Positions 46,158 to 56,692 of a stretch of 64,000 nucleotides of DNA are shown one piece after another. The position numbers and the translations under genes were made by a program. How positions within the stretch are numbered: position 1 is the stretch's first letter; each line of letters begins with the position of its first letter. The DNA comes from Cephalotrichum gorgonifer (Eukaryota > Ascomycota > Sordariomycetes > Microascales > Microascaceae): NCBI GenBank assembly GCA_900312665.1, contig ONZQ02000001.1, positions 3,107,538 through 3,171,537 of the forward strand, read 5' to 3'. Under the pieces are notes generated by a model that saw only the letters and a list, made by a program, of their open reading frames with translations, was not told the origin of the DNA and searched no databases.

Positions 46158-48946
46158 CTTGGGTATTTTTTTTTTGCAGAACCGTCCTTTCGGAGGGCTT
46201 TCTTTTTCTTTGGTCGGGTATATATGGGGGGGTGTGGGCGGTGGTCCGTAGAGTTCGATCCGTACGGGAAGAGTAAGGTCGGAGGAGGGAGAGGAGAGAG
46301 AGAGATAAAGGTGGGTAGGTGTGGTTAGAGAAAGCGAGGCAAGGGATGATGAGGTCGTGTGGGGGAATTATGTCACTCGGAAGGGAAGAGGAATGTGTTT
46401 TCGGGGTATGGTATCCGCTTCGAAGGGGAAGAAAAAAACGGGCGCAAGTCTCGGTGTCTTTCTTTTTATTCCTGAGGAAGGAGACACACAACACTACATG
46501 TACTAGTAGTGTTTTTTGGTTCCCGGCTCCAACGAGGCGATAAGGCGACTGATGTCTTGGCGGGGGAAAGTGAGTGGGGGTGAGTGGTAGTGGTGAGGCG
46601 ATCGATCAGAGGATAGTTGCATGTGTGATGAAGGGAGGAGAAGAGTACTGGTAGGTTTCGGCCCGAGGCGGGGTGGTGACTGATAAGTCCCTAATAGGAA
46701 AGCACGGGGTGGAGATGGAAGTTTGAAGTAGAGGTGAAAGTGAAAGTGCAAGTGAAAGTGCAAGTGCAAGTGGAAATATGGAAACGTGTACAAGTACGAG
46801 TACGAGTATCAAAACAGTACAGTGCACGACAGCAGGTTCTGCTCGAATGCCCGTACTTGTGTGAATAAGAAGGAAAAGAAAGAAAGAAAAAGGAAGAAAG
46901 AAAATCCCCTTAGTCGTGCGGATCAACCGATCCTTGGGGCCGGGTGGATATCGTGTCTTGTACAAAGGTATTTCGTACTAGCAGGAGTAGTATTATAATA
47001 CAAAGGGTTATTACGACCGGAGTAATACATAGTACTCGTACACCGGAACACATTAATCGCTTCCCGGTGTGAAGAGAAAATCCACAAGTCCAGATTACAG
47101 ATCCATCAATCTATCCCGCTCCTCGGGGGATAGACGGCATTCGGGGTACGAGTAGTACGTAGTTAAGTGGTCGTTCGTTCGCCGTCTGGGCCCATCCGGC
47201 ACACGGGCCACGTGTAGTTTAGGTTGCCTGTACTCGGCTCCCCCACAGAACTGACACGCGGCGATGAGGTAGACGGAACAAGACCGAGCCGCTGCCGAGC
47301 GGCTAAACGAAGGATGGATAGGTGTTAGAGTGGGGTGGGCTAATGGAATTGGAACGAAAGTGCCCACTTTACAAGTACAAAAGTAACGATCCGGGTATTT
47401 CCCGTTAGCATTGCACTCTCCACGAGTACCAGTATACATGTACATGCAATAATGCTCATACACCGAGAAAGAGAATCTCGACAAACGAGTCTTCACCGCG
47501 AGTACCGTACCTGTACTTCATATACCCCCGACCGAGCCTACCTTCCTTATCTTCGTGGAAACGCAACTTGTAAGTGGTGCGGGCGCCGGCGTGGCACGCA
47601 TTTTACAAGTAGCGCTTTGTGCGAGTAAGTAGTCAACTTCTGTCGTGGAGACAATACCGATACCGTATTATTCCAACAAAAAAAAACGTAAAAAAAAAAA
47701 AGCCAGCTAGCCAAGACTACAACACAGGCGCTCCAACTAGAAAAAGTACGACCAGGTGATGCTACTACCAATCTCCGTCCCGGCCGTCGGCCCGCCATTG
47801 CTGCCGCCGTTTCCCCACCCAAGAACATTCGACATTACTCCTCTCTTTAGCTTCTGGAGAGATCATCAGTTCTATGCCCTCCCTCGTCTATCGCATACTC
47901 GTATCGTTCTCATTGGGGAAAGGTGAGAGAGGGCTCGGCCGTATAAAAGGCACTGCCAAGATCAGCGAGCGCTGCGAGAACCTCGTTCCCGAGAGAGGGA
48001 GGGAAGAGCTAGTAATTACGAGTACGAGTAGTTCTCGTCTGTCTCGGAACGCAAAGTCCCCACAAAGTACAACTCGGCTCGGATCGATGAAGTGAGGTGG
48101 CGTCATCACATTTTCTAGACAACGGTCGTCCCCATGTCTCTCTCTCTGTCCATTTCTCTGTTGTATTTTTCTTCCCTTTCTTTCGAGGTCCACCTTCGAG
48201 GGTCCGCCCCACGCACGGAGGAGCTCGGAGAAGACAGTGCGGGCCCCGTCCCAATCAGGCAGGCCCTGCCCCGAGCTAGGCTGGAAACATTGATAGGGTG
48301 GGGAATTTCGGTCCCTGAGAGGCTCGGATGGCCGCTTCTGGCTTCGAAGGGATGGAGCTGGGGAGCACGTACTCGTCCATGGGCAGATAGGTGGCAAGGT
48401 AGCAGTAGCAATGTAGTAATAGGCCGAGCACGAGGAGTAGTACTCGGACGAGTGGTGGGCGGAGGGAGTGGAAGGGATAAAAAGAACCTGTGAAGGGAGG
48501 AATGAATATATCGTCAGTATCCGCTATAGTCTAGCTTACCAATACCTTGATCTGCCCAACCGAGCTAACCACTCGTGTTGATATGTAGTAATATTACTTG
48601 TTAGAGCGGGAGAAGACATGTGTTGCTAGGCCTGGCTCTCGCGATATTACGTGAGCGGATGAACTCATACCAGGTCTGGAGCACTTACTCGTACGAGGAG
48701 GCCAATGTCATTCAGACGCACTACGAACACACTAGTCTGGTAGTAGAACAGCGGGCATATGTTTCTAAGCCACAACAACCACAGTGCACGTCATTCCAGC
48801 GTAAAGCGCCGGCTTCCTATCCAGCATCGTTCACCACCTCCAACGAACCGAAGCTAGACCCTCACTTGAGCCGTCCTTTCTTTCCCTGCCAATCCAACCC
48901 CCCTTGCACCCCCCAAATATACCAAATCGGAAGAAGAAGAAGAAAA
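46158..48946. other. Divergent intergenic region with simple repeats
   Basis: No gene supported. The left end is the promoter of the small gene. It includes a six-base minisatellite at 46734-46775 and a cluster of TACGAGTA-type words (about 46797, 46803, 47036, 47149, 47890, 48019, 48025, 48369, 48689). The right ~150 bases are the leader of the methyltransferase gene. Confidence 0.45.
46734..46775. repeat. Hexanucleotide minisatellite, seven units
   Basis: Seven consecutive six-base units of the form GTGAAA, GTGCAA or GTGGAA (order: AAA, AAA, CAA, AAA, CAA, CAA, GAA after each GTG). It is followed within about 15 bases by tandem TACAAG/TACGAG words ending near 46810. Confidence 0.85.
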
Positions 48947-49932
48947 ATGGCAGCCGGCAGCCAAGAAGTCCAAAACCTCTTCAAGGGCCTCCCGACCCAG
49001 AACCACGGCTCAGCCTGGGAACAACTCTGGACCACCTCCCTCACGCCCTGGGACCGCTCCGGCCCCAGCCCCCCGCTCGCCGACCTCCTCTCCTCCCGCC
49101 CGGACCTTTTCCCGCTCCCCCGCGGCGGCGAGGAAGGGAGGCGCCGCACGGCCCTGGTGCCCGGGTGCGGGAGGGGCCACGACGTCCTCCTGCTCGCATC
49201 CTTCGGGTACGACGCCGTGGGGCTCGACCTCGCTGAGACCGCCATCCGCGAGGCCAGGGCCAACGAGGAGGCCGCCGCTGCCGACGAGACGAGGTATCCG
49301 CTGGCGGAGGGCGTCGTGGAGAGGGGGCGCGTCACATGGGTCGCGGGGGACTTCTTCTCCGATGCGTTCCTGCGCGAGGCTGGCGTCGATAGCTTCGACA
49401 TCATCTTTGATTATACTGTAAGTTGCCCACTACACTCACCTACTCACTCACTCCCTTCCATTTTCCCTATGAACGTATATCTCCCCAAATACAATTCAAG
49501 AAATCACGCGCGCACAGCCAAAACCACCCCTGACCCCGCTTTCAAAAAAATCCCCGTAACCAAAGCCACCCCCTCTAGTTCTCCTGCGCCCTACCCATGT
49601 CCCTCCGACCGAAGTGGGCCGCCCGCATGTCCCGCCTCCTCTCCCCCGCCGCCACCGGCCGCCTCGTCATCCTCCAGTTCCCCAACGGCAAGTCGCTCTC
49701 CCTCCCCGGACCCCCCTGGGGCGTCAACTCAGACATGTACCTCGCCCTCCTCTCCCGCCCCGGCGAGGAGATCCCCTGCGACGACGACGGCAACGTGCCG
49801 GGAGCGGACCGCATCGAGAGAACCGCCGACGGGCTGAGGAGGCTGGAGCTCATCGTGCCCACGAGGACGCACACCATCGGCGTCGCCGCCGACGGGACCA
49901 TCACGGATCGGGTGTCGGTGTGGAGTCATTGA
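48947..49932 (+). CDS. Thiopurine/thiol methyltransferase (TPMT) family protein
   Basis: Exons 48947-49417 and 49579-49932 (GTAAGT donor, CTCTAG acceptor, 161-base intron), 274 residues from MAAGSQEVQNLF. It should transfer methyl from S-adenosylmethionine to sulfur, selenium or halide acceptors; the true substrate is unknown. Evidence: WEQLWTTSLTPWDRSGPSPP near 24-43 (the TPMT W-x-x-x-W region), SAM motif I as LVPGCGRGHDVLLLASFGYD near 70-89 with GLDL following, DSFDIIFDYT at the splice, then FSCALPMSLRPKWAARMS and RLVILQFPNGK after it. PPWGVNSDMYLALL closes the fold. In plants and fungi close relatives include thiocyanate and halide methyltransferases. It is convergent with the OTU gene, only about 210 bases apart. 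A longer in-frame upstream extension looks like leader. Confidence 0.87.
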
Positions 49933-50142
49933 CGTGTTGTTGGGGGGGTGGGGGGGGGTAACGTTCCGTAGTTAGAGCTGAGAAAACCCCCCAGTGCTCG
50001 CAACTCACTGTATGATCGTTTTATTCATCGGCAGTCCAGGGACTGTCTTCTCCAGACCTGGGACAGCCATTTTCAGGCTGGAAACAGGCCGCGTGGGAAT
50101 CGCTCTAAACCAAAAAGAAACAAAAGGGAAAAGGGGGCGCCT

Positions 50143-51126
50143 TTATGAAGGCGCCGTCCTCAGCGAGTTGTAGTGCTCCCCAAGTCCGTATCCGTGCCTA
50201 TAATATGCCAGCCATATCCTCTCCACCTCGCCCTCCCTCCCGCCCCCGCCCTCCGCGGCCTGGATCTTCTCCGTCGCCCCGTTCTGAACCACGTTGATCT
50301 CGAGGTTATACGCCCCCGCGAGCGCCTGCAGCTCAATCTGCCCACCCCACTCCGCCGTGTCCCTGATCCTGGCCACGTAGTCACCCAAGTCCTCCTCCAG
50401 GAACGGCGCGAAGTCGTCCCCGCGGTCCTCCACCCACCGCGCAGCCACCCCCCTGACCACCTTGAACCCGGGGGTGCCGTCGCCCTGGGCCGCCCCGGGC
50501 GCCGACCGCAGCGGGATGCCCCTGTGCTCGAGCTGGTCCGCCACGGCGCTGAACAGGCAGTGGCCGTCCGGCCGGATCTCCCTCTCGACGAGCGAGTTGG
50601 TCTTGAACGTGTACGCCATGGCCGCGCGCTCGATGGCCCGGTGGTCCGTCATGCTCAGCGCCTCGCTCTCGGCCGCCTCGGCCGCGGCTATCTGCTCCGC
50701 CTGCCGCCTCGCCAGCCTCTCCTTCTGCCTATTCCGCTTCTTCCCCTGCCCCTGCGCGGAAGCAGGCGCCTGCTCTTGCGGCGCCCCAAGCTTCAGGTCG
50801 CCTATGTCCCTCGCGACGGCCTCAGCCTTCCCCTCTCCCGCCTGCTGGCCCTCGTCGTCCCCGTCTATTGTCTCCTCGTCATCCTGCCCCGGCCCGGAGC
50901 CCAGCAGGGACGCGATCTCTCCTGCCTGCTTCTCCGCCAGCCGCCTCTCCATATCCGCACACTCGTCATTGACCCCCTTCCTCGTCTTCTTGGTCGCGTT
51001 CTTCTTCTTCCCCGTCACACGCGCCTGTAGCTCTTTCTTCTCCTTGCGGTGGCGTGCCTGCATCTCCTCTAGCGTCTCGCCTTGCGTGCCCGGCCTGGGG
51101 GACTCCGTCGTCGCGTCGCCTGCCAT
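50143..51126 (-). CDS. OTU2: OTU-domain deubiquitinase (OTU2/OTUD6-like)
   Basis: Single exon, 327 residues, ATG at 51126. It is a cysteine protease that removes ubiquitin; the yeast homologue Otu2 and human OTUD6B act at the 40S ribosome and in translation. Evidence: a charged coiled-coil N-terminus (EEMQARHRKEKKELQARV, lysine-rich KKKNATKKTRK) as in OTUD6. Then an acidic stretch, a second charged helix (KKRNRQKERLARRQAEQIAA) and the OTU domain from about 170. Catalytic Asp-Gly-His-Cys is at 187-190 (EIRPDGHCLFSAVADQL), with WGGQIELQALA near 260-270. The catalytic His is near 318 in GLGEHYNSLR. All triad positions are present, so it should be active. The start codon is preceded by an AT-rich leader. 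Confidence 0.92.
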   Translation of the reverse strand: MAGDATTESPRPGTQGETLEEMQARHRKEKKELQARVTGKKKNATKKTRKGVNDECADMERRLAEKQAGEIASLLGSGPGQDDEETIDGDDEGQQAGEGKAEAVARDIGDLKLGAPQEQAPASAQGQGKKRNRQKERLARRQAEQIAAAEAAESEALSMTDHRAIERAAMAYTFKTNSLVEREIRPDGHCLFSAVADQLEHRGIPLRSAPGAAQGDGTPGFKVVRGVAARWVEDRGDDFAPFLEEDLGDYVARIRDTAEWGGQIELQALAGAYNLEINVVQNGATEKIQAAEGGGGREGEVERIWLAYYRHGYGLGEHYNSLRTAPS

Positions 51127-52097
51127 TGTGGTGGGTGGGGTATTATCGAGTTCGACGTATGTATTATGCCCGTACTAATTCGGAGGGAAGATTTCGTGAG
51201 TTCTCGTATACGTATTTGTCCGTGCACCGGGGTATGCAGTAGGCCCCGTGGAGTCGCAGTCAGTGCGGATGGAGGGTGAAAGCGTTTTCTCGTCAAGAAC
51301 TGGGGGCAAGGTATCAAGGTGAGTGGTAGGTAGGTTCTTTGAAATCTGCCGTGGCTTGGAACAGTTGGAGAGTCCAGACAAATTTGGTGGTGGGGTAAAC
51401 CAGTGGATCGCACATGTATGCGGGGCAGGCAGGACCGACCATGCTGCCCCACATTCACAGAGCATTGATGGACATCCACATCTGAGCGAGCCACCAGAGC
51501 TCCAACATAAAGTACGTGTACCACCCAACACATTACAACGCAGACATCGCAGTCAGTCACAAAAGACAAACATACAATACTCGTACACAAGATACATATA
51601 GCCATTACATTGATAATCTAGACATCGGTACATGTAAAGAAATCAAACCAAGAACAAAGTTCCGAGTCGCAAGAGAAGATCAAACGTCCGGAGTCAGCGC
51701 TGTCATGATGCGATTCCAAACTCTTTCAGCAACCAACCAACCCACCAGTAGTCCCTTTCTTTAATAGCCTTCCCCAGTCTCCCTCGCATGGATATAGCAA
51801 CGATATCGTCACCGGCGCAGACTAACAAAAAACCAAAACAAGCCAAAAAAAGAAAGAAAGAAAGCAAACAACCCTGCAGAGGAGCCTTTATACAGGGACT
51901 TCTTGATATCCCCTCCCTAGATTCTTCCTAGTGTTCCTACACACCGTCGATATTTTAGACCATTTAGAATTTCAACGCAAATAAGTACACCGACGTGTAT
52001 GAAATATGGTGACCCGGTAGCTCGAGAGTAGGGGCTAACCCCGAGAAGCGGTGTCCAACACCTTCCTCTCGGCAACGGAGCGGGTGCCTCGGCGTGC
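51127..52097. other. Intergenic region between OTU2 and chitin synthase
   Basis: No gene supported. The left part is the OTU2 promoter, with CTCGTA words near 51210 and 51577. The right part, AT-rich with A runs, is probably the chitin synthase 3' untranslated region. Confidence 0.45.
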
Positions 52098-55002
52098 TTA
52101 GCGTCTAGCGAAGCAGCACATGAGACCAGTCCGGCCGAGGAACCAGAGGAAGCCGAAGAACCGGACGAGGGAGAGAACCGCAGTGGCGTAGAGCAGGAAC
52201 TTGAAGAAGGCGGCGGTTCGGGTAGATGGGGAGTCCTAGAATCACTTCCGTTAGTAAAACAGTTCCTGCAGCGCACGTTACTTGCGAAGACGCGGGACTA
52301 CTTACGCCGATGCCAAACGAGTCGAAGTTGTCGCTCGTGATGGCGATGATGAGGAAGGTGTTGGTGAAGAGCCACATGATAACCAGACCAGTCCTGAAAG
52401 ACTTGTACGAGTCTTCGACGTCCTTGACCTCGACCTCCTCAACCTCGACGAACGGCTCGAGAGCACGCTTGACCGTCTGCTCGAACTGACTGTCGATATC
52501 CTCCTGCGGCCTGTCGATCTCCTCAACCACGACCTCGTCCTTCTCGCCCTTGGTAACCTGAGCGGATGGCAACGCCTCAGACTTGTCGGAACCCTTAGTG
52601 CCCCAGGATACGTCGTGCCAGTTGTTGAAGGCATACACCATGAGGACGTTGATGTACGTTGACATCAGGAACAGGTACGAAGGGAACGAGTGGAACATGT
52701 GCCACGGGTCCAGGTAGAGGAACGACGCCAGGAAGTATAGACCGTAGATAGTGACGAGAGCAACGATAATGACACCTGCCTCGCCCGATCCGCCGAAGAA
52801 GCTGTTGACAAAGTCCTCGCCCGAATCGACGCTGATCTGGCTCGCAATGCCGCCCGAGAACGCCCGAGCAACGAGGTAACCGGAGAGCACCAGGATGTAG
52901 CCCTGAATGATGGCGAAGACGATCAACGACAGGATGTACTGGTACTTGGACCCCTTGGGCCGGTTACCCAGGGCGAGGACGAACTGCAAGATGACGAAGG
53001 CGAGGTAGAGATACTTGAGGACAGCGTTGACTATCGGGGTCGCCGTGTCGCCGAAGGGCCACGCGTGATGTTCTGAAGCGTCGTTGCTTCCCGGAACCGG
53101 GGTGCCGACGAGATCCATGATGACGGTTGTCGTGAGGTAGTAGGATGCCAAGCTGAACCAAGAGAAGAGGACGTTGAGGACGTTGTAGATGAGCTGCACG
53201 TGGAAGAAGAACATCCGAATGAGGTTGTGGCTCGACTTGTACATCCGTCCGAAGTGCATCAGCGAATAGATCGAGGCTGCAAACGAACCGTTGAGCCATC
53301 GACGACGCTGGCTGATAAACTCCGCGGCACCCTCGGGGACATCGGTCTCGCCCTTGGCTGCCTTGATGTATGACAAGTGCCACTTCTGGCCAGCCTTAGC
53401 CACCAACTCGAAACACAGGATCCTATCCTCGGCCAAGAACATGTTCTTCTTGAAAATGTTCATGCCGTCAATGCCCTTCTTGCCGAGTCGCTTCGACAAC
53501 GTATGGTCACCGTGGAAGTACTGATCCAGCGGGCGACCCATGATCGCTCGGTACCTGTAGGCGGAGAAGGCACCGGGAAGCACACTCACGTACCCGAAGG
53601 AGCTCTCCAGCGGCTTGTCGAGGATGTTGGAGATCTTATACTCGAAGTTCTGCACCGCTACCAGAGGGTTTATCAACTTCTTTCCGCCCTTACCCAACAT
53701 GGCGTGGATTTCACCACAGGCTCCACCCAGGTCTTTGTCGTTGTAGAAGCCCTCCCAGAGGGCCAACAGCGACTTGGGGCTCGGCTTGGTACCAGCATCC
53801 AGAAGAATACAGACTTCGGGGTTCAGGATGCGCCCGAAGGCGTTGAAGAGCCATCGATGGGAGTTAATCTTCTTGCTGTTCTTCTGCTTGACACAGAAGA
53901 TGAACTGCACGGGCGGGAGAGTCTGGGGGCTGTCGTCGACTGGCCGGATGAGTTGCTGGTTCGGTGTCACCGAGAGCTGTGTGGTGTACTCGAAGATGTG
54001 GGCGACGGTCTCTTTACCGTCCACGTCCTTCTTGACGACGCCGTCCTGATACACACCAATCGTGGCAAGAACATCGAGGGCGCTCTTGTCGGTCTTATCG
54101 ATACCATCGAAGACCATGCAGACGACAATCTTCTGCCAGGCGGGGCCGCCCTTGTTCCAGAAGACCGACTTCTTCAGGTTCACAATGTCCCTAATGTTCT
54201 GCATGACGCCGTGGAGAGTTCGGGAGAGGAGCTGCTTGTCTTCGTTATAATATGTGATGGCGATGAGAAGCTCCGTGTGTCGGTTGTACATTCTCGGGCG
54301 GAGATCGTAACCGTTCTTGAGGGTGAAGTCGTCGGGATCGCAGGTGGCGGCGGTGTATCGCATCTTGACGAACTCGTCGTTACCGGCCTCGCTGCCCCTG
54401 TATTTTGGCTGGATGGCATTCCGGATGGCACTCGGCACGGGATAGTCAATGCTGAGGACGGAACCCTGGACAAGCTTGACCTTTCGGGTGGCGTATCGCT
54501 TCAGGCCGCCGCCGGCAGGCACTGCGGGCTGCTGCCTCTGGACCCAGCTGTCCTCGGGGTCCATGTGCGAGGCGGGTCGGTTCCCGTAGCCATATCCGCC
54601 GGGGGCATCGAATCCCGACGTGTACGTTTGGGTATTGTAAGACTCGCCGAAGCCGGGAGTGGGTGTGTTGTTCTGGGCGCCCGGCGCGTACGTCTCGGAA
54701 AGACTATAAGCCGAGGCGGGTCGCGGAGGCACGCCACTGTTTCCGCCAAGATATGCGTTGTCGTAAGTATTCTGCGGTGGGGGATCTCGAAGGAGTGACC
54801 TTTCGACCTCGTCGTCATGACCTTCTATCTGGGGTGGTTGGTGATACTAGGAAGCGGCTGCCGCGTTAGCAAACTGTGCACCCATGACGGCGGCGGAGAT
54901 GGCAAGCAGGAAAAGCGATGGCGAACTCACCCTCGTCCCCGGTGCAAGGTCGTCCAGAGGCTGGCCATCGTACTCGTGACCTCGTCCTCCCTGGTACGCC
55001 AT
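52098..55002 (-). CDS. chsB: Class III chitin synthase
   Basis: Exons 55002-54931, 54846-52306 and 52235-52098, 916 residues; all junctions keep phase. It polymerises UDP-GlcNAc into chitin at the plasma membrane of hyphal tips and septa. The start MAYQGGRGHEYDGQPLDDLA and the tail WFLGRTGLMCCFARR are class III hallmarks, and this class is restricted to filamentous fungi. Evidence in the core: NRHTELLIAITYYNEDK, MVFDGIDKTD, GLxGE-like GKGGKKLINPLVAVQNFEYK, EDR near 497 and QRRRWLNGSFAASIYSLMHF starting near 537 (the QxxRW motif). About seven hydrophobic segments follow. The C-terminal cytoplasmic stretch between membrane segments is acidic (KGEKDEVVVEEIDRPQED). Class III mutants in moulds such as Aspergillus chsB and Neurospora chs-1 have slow, abnormal hyphae. 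Codon use is C-rich, in keeping with high expression. Confidence 0.96.
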
Positions 55003-55893
55003 GGCTGCGCGGAAGAGATCGTGGGGTGTTGGAGCACGAAAAGGGTATCAGAGTCCACAAAACCGAATCCCCGAGTAGAGGTCGCGTCTCGATAGACTCG
55101 ATGCTTCTGTTGGGTAGATTGGGGGGGGGTTCCAAAGGATGATGGAGTTGAGAAGTGGTAGAAAAAGGTAGGGCGAAAGGAATGATGGATGTTCAAAAGA
55201 AAAGGGCCCTAAAGAAAATAGGGGCAAGGGACCAAAAATGGATGTGATCAGCAGATGGAGCAACGGACGTGTTTGACAACGCCGGTACAAATTATTTCTC
55301 TCTGCTCCACAGTCCTTCACAAGCCACAAACAAGCCCGTAGGTGGGAAGGGGAAAAGGGAAAACAAAGCCTCGACGTTGGGGCGTCAAGGGAGAGAGAGG
55401 AATAAAGAATCGCAAGGCAGGGGCTAGAGCGTGACGGGAAAGATGGCGCGAGAGGGATAAAAAAAAAGGGGACTGCCAGGTTTTGTTCCAGTCTGATGCC
55501 CAAAAAAGCGGCGCAAGAGATGGGGAAGCAATGGAATGGCGTTATGGAACAAATAAAAGAGGGTCGCAAGGCGAGCAGCGGAAGCAGGGGTGAGAGAAAG
55601 GCGAAGCACCTCCTCCAAATAGGTACAAGTAGGCATTGAATGTCACCTAGGGTCCCAGGGATGGGGGACGGACCCTGGGCTAAGGACGAGCTGGGTACTG
55701 GGCTGGGGGGCTGGGGCCTGAGGCTGAAGGACCTAGGTTTGCAGCGCCGCCGCCAGTTACAGCGGGCCCTCGTACCGTACATGTACTCGTCCTCGTATTA
55801 TATGGACTGTGATCGACCAGGCTCCCGCCCAGTTTGTGGCTGAGCCTGGGTTCCACAAGTTCTCACAGAGGTATTCCTAGTATGGCTAGTACT

Positions 55894-55907
55894 CTGTACG
55901 AGTACAG
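55894..55907. repeat. Inverted repeat of the TACGAGTA family
   Basis: CTGTAC and GTACAG face each other across two bases (GA), giving a TACGAGTA core with extended symmetry. Lies about 890 bases upstream of the chitin synthase ATG. Confidence 0.5.
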
Positions 55908-56675
55908 TGACTGGAGTCGGGATCCGGATTGCAGCTTCCTTCCATGCTGACTGCCGCCTGCAGGAAGTACGAGTGTCTCACTGCCGTACAAGTCCAAGTG
56001 ACGCCAAGTCGCTCTCCATCCCAAGTGCGGCTGGTCAGCCGAGTCAGTGTTTTTCCATGCATGCAGAACTGCCAAGAAATTTTTGCTCGTCACGTCCTCC
56101 CTCCTGGATCTCGTCCATCGTGGGTCAGCCTGCTATGGTCGAGGGTACTGATCGCAGACTGGATATTCGGCTTTCACTATCACAGGTGGCCAGTCTTCTC
56201 CAGATTGTCCGGGCATACTGGTAGGTTCTACTCATCATCTTCGCACATTGAACTTGTACTGGGACTCCGTGATGACCGTTGAACATGGACCGCCCCTATC
56301 CAAAGGGTACGCGTACCACGTACGAGTATGTAATTGTAGGCGGCCCACACGTGGACGAAGAACCTTCTTGCCCGTCAAGAACACAGTACAGAGTACGGAG
56401 TACGCTGCGCGAGTGCAGGTACTTGTACAAAGTAAGCATAGAATCCTGGCAGGTACGATTTGTCGTGTCTCTCATGTGTCTAAGCGTGCGTTACACTATT
56501 GGAATTGGACGAGGTACTCTGAACGAGTACCCGAATAATTTTCGATACGCCGCGTCTTACACACTACGTAGACCCTTGTTTACGAGTACTCGGTAATACA
56601 CAGACTATTAGGTGCACCGCAGTACGAGTATGAGTATGCCCGTGTCTGATAGGAGGCACAAGCCACACTTGACTG

Positions 56676-56692
56676 CTTGTACAAGTACTTGT
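56676..56692. repeat. Overlapping palindromes of the TACAAGTA variant
   Basis: CTTGTACAAG and ACAAGTACTTGT are each perfect palindromes and overlap by five bases. This is the A-for-G variant of the TACGAGTA word. Confidence 0.55.

Noticed and set aside
50173..51030. 285-residue plus-strand open frame
   Set aside because: Antisense to the OTU deubiquitinase; Leu/Arg/Pro-rich with no motif.
53377..54798. 473-residue plus-strand open frame
   Set aside because: It is the antisense shadow of the class III chitin synthase, whose strand carries the catalytic motifs; the high GC of third positions removes stops on the opposite strand.
55048..55782. 244-residue minus-strand open frame
   Set aside because: Lies in the pyrimidine-rich leader and promoter of chitin synthase; Ser/Leu/Pro/Phe-rich low complexity, and it runs into exon 1 out of frame.
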